Source: Bacteroidales bacterium UBA1179
GTDB lineage: Bacteria > Bacteroidota > Bacteroidia > Bacteroidales > Bacteroidaceae
DNA length: 12,677 nt
Direction: 5' to 3'
Assembly (NCBI GenBank): GCA_002309915.1
Contig: DBYT01000061.1
Coordinates: 1 to 12,677, forward strand
The notes under the pieces were generated by a model. It made no database searches. It was not told the origin of the DNA and was given only the letters and a program-made list of their open reading frames with translations. The position numbers and the translations under genes are program-made. This document shows positions 6,811 to 12,677 of the stretch, piece after piece. Every line of letters begins with the position of its first letter. Position 1 is the first letter of the stretch.

Positions 6811-7851
6811 ATGAATAGAACGGCCTGTCTGATAGCGTTTTCAATACTGTCTTTGATCTCTCTCAGGGGTCAGGGTCAGGAATTCAAGGCCGATTTGAAC
6901 TTTGACGGTCTGTTTGACAACCGTGAGTACAAGGGCGATATGCTTCCGCAGACCATTTACGGAATGCGCATCATGCCCCAGGTGGGTATCGGTTACAAAG
7001 CACATACGCTGATGGCCGGATTCTCCAAAATATGGGAGTTCGGAGCAGACGATGTCATTAACCCCGACATAGTACTCTACTACAAGTACGGAGGTGAAAA
7101 ATGGAGCACCAGTTTCGGATCCATACCCCGCAGAAACCTGCAGCGCCAGTTGCCCGACGCATTTCTCTATGATTCCATCGCATTTTTTGAGCCCACGATA
7201 GGCGGAACCCTTATCCAATACAACGGGAAGTACTGGCAGTCAGAACTCTACTGCAACTGGTTCAGCCGTCAGACTTTCACCAACCGTGAGGCATTCCGCA
7301 TAGTATGGGACGGATTTGTGGGCAACGGCATGATCGGAGGAGGCTGGTTCTTTGCCATGACCCATTTTGCCAACACCATGCAGCACAACCACGCCCTTTA
7401 CGAGAAATTCCAGATCAATCCGTACCTGTCATTCGACCTCTCCAAAGGCAAGGTTTCAGATTTCAGGTTAAAGGCCGATGCCGGGTTATTGTTTACAATA
7501 GTAAACTGCCGTGCCGTCGACTTCTGGTATAACCCCATAGGCTTTCTCGGAGACATTCATATGGGATGGAAAAGATTCGACATAAAGAGCACCATCTACG
7601 CAGGCGGCAGTCAGATGCCATATCTCAATGACCCTGAGGCCGGTCTTGCATTCCACCGCAGCGATCCGTTCTACAACCACTCCTTCTACAACAAGACAGA
7701 ACTGGGTGTCATGTTTATTTCCGATGAAAACGTACAATTAGGTTTCCGCTGGAACTTTCATTTCACCCCCGGAACCCCCATGCATAACCAGCAACTCATA
7801 ACATTAAGATACAGGATCGGCTTCAGAAAGCCTTTAACCGATAAGCCATGA
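6811..7851 (+). CDS. Unrecognised exported protein, probable outer-membrane beta-barrel
   Basis: 346 residues; I do not recognise the family. Residues 1-22 look like a signal peptide: a hydrophobic core at 5-18, then a short Gly/Gln-rich segment. Cys6 is too early to be a lipobox. The mature part has no long hydrophobic helix. It is rich in aromatic residues and in short alternating stretches, such as those near 110-140, 150-170 and 225-280. It ends with LITLRYRIGF, a typical outer-membrane strand, then a short polar tail of eight residues. This pattern suggests an outer-membrane barrel of about 14-16 strands, but no catalytic motif stands out. It is the first gene of an operon with the PAP2 phosphatase (4-base ATGA overlap) and the LpxL-like acyltransferase, so a role in handling or sensing outer-membrane lipid is a reasonable guess. 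A nine-codon out-of-frame minicistron (6789-6818) overlaps its start. Confidence 0.75.
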   Translation: MNRTACLIAFSILSLISLRGQGQEFKADLNFDGLFDNREYKGDMLPQTIYGMRIMPQVGIGYKAHTLMAGFSKIWEFGADDVINPDIVLYYKYGGEKWSTSFGSIPRRNLQRQLPDAFLYDSIAFFEPTIGGTLIQYNGKYWQSELYCNWFSRQTFTNREAFRIVWDGFVGNGMIGGGWFFAMTHFANTMQHNHALYEKFQINPYLSFDLSKGKVSDFRLKADAGLLFTIVNCRAVDFWYNPIGFLGDIHMGWKRFDIKSTIYAGGSQMPYLNDPEAGLAFHRSDPFYNHSFYNKTELGVMFISDENVQLGFRWNFHFTPGTPMHNQQLITLRYRIGFRKPLTDKP

Positions 7852-9071
7852 AAAAACAGCTGTTCATATCATTCTTGCTGTTGCTGTCTGTCACTCAGGC
7901 CTATGCCTCCAACCGGGCACTCGGATATGACTCCTTAAGCGTGACATACAAGCCTGAATCATTCACGCAGCGCTCACTGCTTCCAATAGGATTGCTTTCC
8001 ACGAGCATACTGTACAATGACAACTATCTTGACAAGCGCATCGTCAAGATTGGCGGCATCACCCAACCCGCGTTGAAATCGGCCGATTTCCTGCAATATT
8101 CACCCATCGCCATCCTATACGCAATGAAAGCTTTTGGTGTTGAGGGACGCAGTGACTGGCGCCGTATGATTACGGCCGATATCGGATCGATGGCCATCAT
8201 GAACCTCATAGCACGACCCACCAAACATATCATAAAGAGGGAACGCCCCGACGGCAGGGCTTTCAACTCATACCCTTCGGGACATACCGCTACCGCCTTC
8301 ATGGCCGCACAGATGTTGCATAAGGAATACGGTGAGACGCTGAGTCCCTGGATAAGTGTGGCCGGATACGGAATCGCCGCAACCACCGGCATATTCCGCG
8401 TCATTGCCAACCGCCACTGGTGCTCCGATGTGCTGGGTGGCGCCGCAATCGGAATCTTTTCGACCGAACTGGCATATGAACTGACTGATCTGCTGTTCAA
8501 AGAAAAGGGCTTAAGGAGTGCCATTGTAGTCCCCGACCTTGAAGAGATGCCTCAATGGAAGTTCGGACTCTACTCGGACTACAGCATGAGATCCGATGTA
8601 TTCACATCCGCAGGATACGGCAACCCAGATGCCAAGCCGGCCTGTTCAATCGGAATTGACGCATCATGGATGCCCTGGTATATAGGGGCCACAATCCGTG
8701 CCGGACTTACACAGATGAAATGGACAGGAAGCGAGGTGATCTACCTGAGTCATCTGGGAAGTGTGGCCGATGTCTATACCCTGGGTGCAGGTATGGACAT
8801 TGATATTCCCGTCATTGATAGGATTACGCTGAACGGTCAGGCAATTGCAGGCTATTCTCCAAAGGCAAACAGTTACAGTTTCTTTGCCGACAGGGAGAGA
8901 ACTCTGCCGGTGGAATGGTCCATTCCGGCCGGCATGCACTGTTACGGAAACCTGGGAATGACAGTCCGCACATCGGCATTCTCAAGTGTCACCTTACACG
9001 GAGGTATTGATTTCTACGACAAGGTCTGGCGCTCTTATGTATTGGGAGCCAGGTTCAATTATACTTTCTGA
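7848..9071 (+). CDS. PAP2-family lipid phosphatase with a C-terminal beta-rich (barrel-like) domain
   Basis: 407 residues. A signal peptide is clear at 1-20 (cleavage after AYA). The PAP2 domain (about 40-215) has all three acid phosphatase motifs: K126-x6-RP (133-134), PSGH (143-146), and R184-x5-H190-x3-D194. His146 and His190 are the expected proton donor and nucleophile. The Ser that usually precedes Arg184 is Phe here. Membrane helices lie near 84-96, 107-121, 168-183 and 194-212. The remaining 190 or so residues (about 235-407) have alternating, aromatic-rich strands and end in Phe (FNYTF), the classical C-terminal signature of outer-membrane barrels. PAP2 enzymes of Bacteroidales include the lipid A phosphatases LpxE and LpxF. 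A lipid A, undecaprenyl-pyrophosphate or phosphatidylglycerol-phosphate substrate is possible. Co-transcription with an LpxL-like acyltransferase (2-base gap) favours lipid A. Confidence 0.88.
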   Translation: MKKQLFISFLLLLSVTQAYASNRALGYDSLSVTYKPESFTQRSLLPIGLLSTSILYNDNYLDKRIVKIGGITQPALKSADFLQYSPIAILYAMKAFGVEGRSDWRRMITADIGSMAIMNLIARPTKHIIKRERPDGRAFNSYPSGHTATAFMAAQMLHKEYGETLSPWISVAGYGIAATTGIFRVIANRHWCSDVLGGAAIGIFSTELAYELTDLLFKEKGLRSAIVVPDLEEMPQWKFGLYSDYSMRSDVFTSAGYGNPDAKPACSIGIDASWMPWYIGATIRAGLTQMKWTGSEVIYLSHLGSVADVYTLGAGMDIDIPVIDRITLNGQAIAGYSPKANSYSFFADRERTLPVEWSIPAGMHCYGNLGMTVRTSAFSSVTLHGGIDFYDKVWRSYVLGARFNYTF

Positions 9072-9073
9072 TC

Positions 9074-10015
9074 ATGAGCAAGGTAATCGCAAATATCCTG
9101 TTTGGCATCGTATGGGTGATATCATTGCTGCCCATGCCTTTCCTGTATCTGTTTGCCGATATCATATGGCTGCTTATGTACATCTGCCCGCCTCTTAGAT
9201 ACCGCAAAAAGATTGTACAGAATAATCTTGCGCTCTCTTTCCCCGAGAAAGACCGCAAGTGGCTGCGCAGGACCGAGCGCCGTTTCTACTACCAGTTCCT
9301 GTGTCAGATCATGGAAGGCCTCAAGACGGTATCGGCCAGCAAGCGATGGGTGCATCGGCACATGGAATTCACAGGATATGATGGTATAAGAAAGGATTTG
9401 CTCAAAGGCAGGTCTGTCATAGGATATCTGGGCCACATGGGAAACTGGGAACTCATCCCTTCAATGATGCGTTTCTTTGAGGATCTGGACGGCTTTCAGG
9501 GATGCCAGGTCTATCATAAACTTGAGAACCCGGTAATGGAGCAGTTCATGCTCAAACTACGCAGCAAATACGGCACACAGAGCATACCCATGGAGCAGAT
9601 TATGCGCAGGCTGCTGGAGTTCCGCAATGCAGGCAACACCTTCGTGGTGGGAATGATAGCCGATCAGGTGCCCCTCTGGTGGAACACACATTACTGGACC
9701 CAGTTCATGAACCGCAAAACCCCCGTATTTACCGGTTCTGAAAGGCTTGCCCGCAAACTGGATACCGAGGTGTGGTATTTCCATATCACCCGTAAACGCC
9801 GCGGTTATTACAAATGTGATTTCCAACTCATGTATGACCACACCAAGGAACTGCCCGAATTTGCGGTGACCGAAAAGTATATGCGTCTGCTTGAAGACAA
9901 TATCAAAGAGAATCCTGAGATCTGGTTGTGGACCCACAACCGCTGGAAACGCAATTATGAGGAGTATCACCAGTGGCTCATGCAGCATCAGAACGCTGAC
10001 AGGCCACGAAACTAG
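9074..10015 (+). CDS. LpxL/HtrB-type lipid A acyltransferase
   Basis: 313 residues, the normal length for lipid A late acyltransferases, which add a secondary acyl chain to lipid A at the inner membrane. One N-terminal membrane anchor lies at about 5-37. The catalytic HX4E motif is HMGNWE (121-126) within VIGYLGHMGNWE. Further family marks are GMIADQVP (193-200), TGSERLARK (220-228) and WLWTHNRWKR (284-293). Bacteroidales usually carry one such gene, so it may be the only late acyltransferase of this organism; the gene symbol is withheld because LpxL and LpxM cannot be separated here. It is the last gene of its operon, 2 bases after the PAP2 gene. Six bases separate its stop from that of the converging RNase H gene. 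Confidence 0.9.
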   Translation: MSKVIANILFGIVWVISLLPMPFLYLFADIIWLLMYICPPLRYRKKIVQNNLALSFPEKDRKWLRRTERRFYYQFLCQIMEGLKTVSASKRWVHRHMEFTGYDGIRKDLLKGRSVIGYLGHMGNWELIPSMMRFFEDLDGFQGCQVYHKLENPVMEQFMLKLRSKYGTQSIPMEQIMRRLLEFRNAGNTFVVGMIADQVPLWWNTHYWTQFMNRKTPVFTGSERLARKLDTEVWYFHITRKRRGYYKCDFQLMYDHTKELPEFAVTEKYMRLLEDNIKENPEIWLWTHNRWKRNYEEYHQWLMQHQNADRPRN

Positions 10016-10021
10016 GAAAGG

Positions 10022-10651
10022 TTATTTGCGGCCGAAGTCAGCGGGTATCTCACCCCACTTCTTTGTATCCCACTTGATTATCTGATTGCGGTAAGTGTTC
10101 TCCCTGAGCCAACGCTCGGCACTCTCTATGCGCTGGAATACGGCCTCGGTTTCAGGCGTACGCTCCAGTTTGGTGCGGCACTGTTTCTTCTGCACCCAGT
10201 CAATGGCGTTACGCGAGTCACTGTAAAGAGGCCAGTCCAGCCCACGGCTCTTGTAAAGCGCCAGAGCATGAACTATAGCCAGGAATTCACCGATATTATT
10301 TGTGCCCAGAATAGGGCCAAAGTGGAATTTCTCCTCCATATCACCCAGATAGACACCCCGGTATTCCATCTGTCCGGGATTGCCGCTGCAGGCTGCATCC
10401 ACTGCCAATGCCTGACGGATAACCTCCGGTGGAATGGGCTTTTCCTTCTTCTTGCGGCCGGTATGATCGGGAGTTTTCTTCTCTATATAGTTCTCGGGCG
10501 GCATATTGATGGCCTCCTCGGCCTCCGCCCTGGTATCAAAAGCTTTATAAACGGCACCTTTCCATCCTTCTACCTGCTGTCGGCAGGCCTCCCAGGAGTC
10601 ATAGACTCCCGGATTCAAGCCAATCCAAACAACGTAGAATTTCTGTGCCAT
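10022..10651 (-). CDS. Ribonuclease HI with N-terminal viroplasmin-type hybrid-binding domain
   Basis: 209 residues in two parts. Residues 1-48 form the Caulimovirus viroplasmin/RNase H1 N-terminal domain (FYVVWIGLNPGVYDSW, then VEGWKGAVYKAF), which binds RNA-DNA hybrids. A charged linker (about 55-75) joins it to the RNase H domain (79-209). The four acidic catalytic residues are present: Asp85 (VDAACSGNPG), Glu122 (NNIGEFLAIV), Asp145 (YSDSRNAID) and Asp205 near the end (PADFGRK). The enzyme cuts the RNA strand of RNA-DNA hybrids in the cytoplasm. It follows argS by 2 bases on the same strand and is surely co-transcribed with it; a second RNase H (HII) elsewhere would be expected. Confidence 0.92.
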   Translation of the reverse strand: MAQKFYVVWIGLNPGVYDSWEACRQQVEGWKGAVYKAFDTRAEAEEAINMPPENYIEKKTPDHTGRKKKEKPIPPEVIRQALAVDAACSGNPGQMEYRGVYLGDMEEKFHFGPILGTNNIGEFLAIVHALALYKSRGLDWPLYSDSRNAIDWVQKKQCRTKLERTPETEAVFQRIESAERWLRENTYRNQIIKWDTKKWGEIPADFGRK

Positions 10652-10653
10652 TG

Positions 10654-12483
10654 TTACATCCTTTCCGGAACCTCAATGCCCAGCAGGCCGGTGCCAAGCT
10701 TGATGATCTTGCCAACGTTCTGTGCCAGAACCAGACGGAACATCTTGAGGTCGCGGTTAGGCTCTTTCATGATGCTGAAGTCATGGTAGAACTGGTTGAA
10801 CTCCTTGGCCAGGTCATAGCAGTAGTTGGCAATGACTGACGGGTTGTAATCATCGGCAGCCTGACTCACTACGTCACGGAAACCGTTGAGCATCTGAATC
10901 AGTCCTATCTCCTTTTCTGATATCTGGGAATTGTCATCGGCATAAAGCTTGCCCTCCAGTTTGATACCCTCCTCGGCAGCCTTACGCATTATGGAGCGTA
11001 TGCGGGCGTAGGTATACTGGATGAACGGACCGGTATTGCCGTTGAAATCGATTGATTCCTTGGGATTGAAGGTCATGTTCTTACGGGCATCAACCTTAAG
11101 TATGAAGTACTTGAGGGCACCCATACCCACAATACGCATTATCTCATCCTGCTCCTCCTTGGTCAGGCCATCCAGCTTGCCAAGTTCGGCCGATGTGGCG
11201 CGTGCGGTCTCAATCATCTCATCCATCAGGTCATCGGCATCTACGACAGTTCCCTCACGGCTCTTCATCTTACCCTCGGGCAATTCTACCATTCCGTATG
11301 AGAAGTGAACCAGATCCTTGCCCCACTTGAATCCCAGACGGTCAAGCAGTATGGAGAGCACCTGGAAGTGGTAGTTCTGCTCGTTACCGACCACGTAAAT
11401 CATGCGGTCAATGGGGTAATCCTTGAAACGCAGCTGAGCGGTACCTATATCCTGAGTCATATAGACCGATGTGCCGTCACTGCGAAGCAGCAGTTTCTGG
11501 TCCAGACCGTTCTCGGCCAGATCGGCCCAAACGGAACCATCCTCCTTGCGGAAGAACAGGCCCTTCTCCAAACCCTCCATCACGGTTTTCTTACCCTCCA
11601 GATAGGTCTGTGACTCGTAGTATATCTTGTCAAAGCTTACGCCAAGACGCTTGTAAGTCTCATCAAATCCGGCATATACCCAGCTGTTCATGCGCTCCCA
11701 GAGTGCACGTACCTCAGGGTCACCGGCCTCCCACTTGACCAGCATGGCGTGCGCCTCCTGCATCAGGGGTGACTCCTTCTCGGCCTTGGCCTTAGCCTCC
11801 TCCTGAGCCTTCTCGTCCAGTTCGGCAAAATTGGCGGGCAGCAGGCTCTTTACCTCGGCGCGGAAGTGCTTGTCAAACTCCACGTAGTAGTCACCGATCA
11901 GGTGATCACCCTTTTTACCGGTGGATTCGGGAGTTGCACCGTTGCCCCACTTGAGCCAAGCAAGCATTGACTTGCAGATGTGGATACCGCGGTCGTTAAC
12001 TATGTTGGTCTTTACCACCTTGTAGCCGTTGGCAGCCATCACATTTGAAAGGGCGCCGCCCAGCAGGTTGTTACGTACGTGACCCAGATGAAGCGGTTTG
12101 TTGGTATTGGGACTTGAATACTCAATCATTACGAGCGGAGAATCCGGTGTAGCCTTACGCAGTCCGAACTGCGGGTCATCATTGATATCGTTCAGCATAT
12201 CCACCCATGCCGATGTGGAGATTACCAGATTGAGGAAACCCTTGATCACATTGTATGAACTTATCTCCTCAACGTTCTCCATCAACCATACGCCAATCTC
12301 GCCGGCAGTCTGTTCCGGACCCTTGCGTGACATCTTGAGATAGGGGAATACAACTATTGTCAGATGACCCTCAAACTCCTTCTTGGTCTTCTGTACCTGG
12401 ACCGATGAGGCCTCAATCTCCTGACCGTAGAGTGCCTTAATGGCTTGAACGGTCTTTTCAGCTACCAAACTCTCTATTTTCAT
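10654..12483 (-). CDS. argS: Arginyl-tRNA synthetase
   Basis: 609 residues, a class I aminoacyl-tRNA synthetase that charges tRNA-Arg. The N-terminal domain (about 1-110) is typical of ArgRS. The active-site HIGH motif appears as HLGH (132-135) in the ArgRS hallmark SSPNTNKPLHLGHVRNN. The second signature is KMKSREG (405-411), the KMSKS equivalent. GNEQNYHFQ (366-374) and the anticodon-binding DALR domain (about 485-609, with TGPFIQYTYARI) are in order. A Lys/Glu/Ala-rich segment at about 218-238 lies within the catalytic domain. The start ATG lies 19 bases after a -7 element on the minus strand. Confidence 0.97.
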   Translation of the reverse strand: MKIESLVAEKTVQAIKALYGQEIEASSVQVQKTKKEFEGHLTIVVFPYLKMSRKGPEQTAGEIGVWLMENVEEISSYNVIKGFLNLVISTSAWVDMLNDINDDPQFGLRKATPDSPLVMIEYSSPNTNKPLHLGHVRNNLLGGALSNVMAANGYKVVKTNIVNDRGIHICKSMLAWLKWGNGATPESTGKKGDHLIGDYYVEFDKHFRAEVKSLLPANFAELDEKAQEEAKAKAEKESPLMQEAHAMLVKWEAGDPEVRALWERMNSWVYAGFDETYKRLGVSFDKIYYESQTYLEGKKTVMEGLEKGLFFRKEDGSVWADLAENGLDQKLLLRSDGTSVYMTQDIGTAQLRFKDYPIDRMIYVVGNEQNYHFQVLSILLDRLGFKWGKDLVHFSYGMVELPEGKMKSREGTVVDADDLMDEMIETARATSAELGKLDGLTKEEQDEIMRIVGMGALKYFILKVDARKNMTFNPKESIDFNGNTGPFIQYTYARIRSIMRKAAEEGIKLEGKLYADDNSQISEKEIGLIQMLNGFRDVVSQAADDYNPSVIANYCYDLAKEFNQFYHDFSIMKEPNRDLKMFRLVLAQNVGKIIKLGTGLLGIEVPERM

Positions 12484-12502
12484 ATTATCGTATTGTGGAC
12501 CG

Positions 12503-12510
12503 CAAAGTTA
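12503..12510 (-). promoter_or_regulatory. -7 promoter element of argS-RNase H unit
   Basis: On the minus strand this reads TAACTTTG, within the ten bases GTAACTTTGC that are identical to the cores at 6721-6730 and 6774-6783. It ends 19 bases before the argS ATG. No good -33 element is visible at the expected spacing. Confidence 0.55.
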
Positions 12511-12523
12511 CTGAAAAAATGGC

Positions 12524-12531
12524 TACTTTTG
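12524..12531 (+). promoter_or_regulatory. -7 promoter element of the rhomboid-like gene
   Basis: TACTTTTG fits TAnnTTTG and ends 18 bases before the ATG at 12550. No TTTG is seen 19-21 bases upstream; that stretch overlaps the argS -7 element on the other strand, so the two promoters may exclude one another. Confidence 0.45.
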
Positions 12532-12549
12532 CTGCCCATAACATAGATT

Positions 12550-12677
12550 ATGAATAAGCTACCACCTATAACTAAAAATCTGCTCATCATCAACGTTCTC
12601 TGTTGGATGGGTACTATGGCTCTGTCAAAATACGGAATAGACCTGCACAAACTGCTGGGACTGCATTTCTTCCTGGC
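12550..12677 (+). CDS. Rhomboid-family intramembrane serine protease, 5' part only
   Basis: Only the first 42 codons lie in the window. The peptide begins MNKLPPITKNLLIINVLCW and continues with a hydrophobic stretch, then YGIDLHKLLGLHFF. This is the usual N-terminus of Bacteroidales rhomboid proteases, in which a PPVTKNLLIIN-like start precedes membrane helix 1. These proteases cleave membrane proteins within the bilayer. The catalytic GxSG Ser and the His lie further on, outside the window, so the activity cannot be confirmed here. Confidence 0.7.
   Translation, partial: MNKLPPITKNLLIINVLCWMGTMALSKYGIDLHKLLGLHFFL

Noticed and set aside
8024..8524. 166-codon minus-strand open frame within the PAP2 gene
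   Set aside because: It lies opposite the conserved PAP2 motifs and shows no domain; a chance frame.
10268..10789. 173-codon plus-strand open frame across the RNase H and argS junction
   Set aside because: It crosses two well-supported genes on the other strand and has no recognisable protein features.
1..12677. Mobile element, CRISPR array, tRNA, rRNA or toxin-antitoxin genes
   Set aside because: No transposase or integrase motifs, no spaced direct repeats, no tRNA cloverleaf and no small paired genes were seen; gene density and content look like ordinary chromosome.

Overview
The window looks like chromosomal DNA of a member of the Bacteroidota, most likely the order Bacteroidales (Bacteroides/Prevotella-like). 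Evidence: five transcription units start near promoters with the Bacteroidales -7 element TAnnTTTG, no convincing Shine-Dalgarno sequences precede the genes, and the products (single-domain KdsD-like isomerase, viroplasmin-type RNase H, formate-dependent PurT, LtaS-like and MsbA-like membrane proteins) match that group. There is no sign of phage, transposon, CRISPR, integron or RNA genes. Ten complete genes and one truncated gene fill the window almost completely.

Layout. (1) About 174-3659, plus strand: a tightly packed three-gene operon encoding a SIS-domain sugar-phosphate isomerase like KdsD/GutQ, a PfkB-family sugar kinase, and a membrane-anchored LtaS/sulfatase-fold transferase. A very good promoter lies at 106-137. 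(2) 6696-3653, minus strand: an MsbA-type ABC exporter followed 14 bases later by purT. The 3' ends of units 1 and 2 overlap by 7 bases. (3) 6811-10015, plus strand: an unrecognised exported, probably outer-membrane protein, a PAP2 phosphatase with an extra beta-rich C-terminal domain, and an LpxL/HtrB-type acyltransferase, joined by an ATGA overlap and a 2-base gap. Units 2 and 3 diverge from one 114-base region whose two -7 elements form a perfect 10-bp inverted repeat. (4) 12483-10022, minus strand: argS and an RNase HI with an N-terminal hybrid-binding domain, 2 bases apart. (5) From 12550, plus strand: the first 42 codons of a rhomboid-like membrane protease, divergent from argS.

How the genes may work together. 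Several products can be placed on one theme, the making and remodelling of lipid A and envelope glycolipids: arabinose-5-phosphate for Kdo (isomerase), transport of lipid A across the inner membrane (MsbA-like), secondary acylation (LpxL-like), removal of a phosphate from a lipid (PAP2) and transfer of a phosphate-containing head group outside the cytoplasm (LtaS-like). This is inference from family membership and clustering; no substrate can be read from the sequence. purT, argS and the RNase H gene are housekeeping. The most novel parts are the unrecognised outer-membrane-like protein at 6811-7851, its coupling to the PAP2-plus-barrel protein, and the SIS/PfkB/LtaS-like trio. I see no wholly new system, and most genes here are ordinary members of known families.
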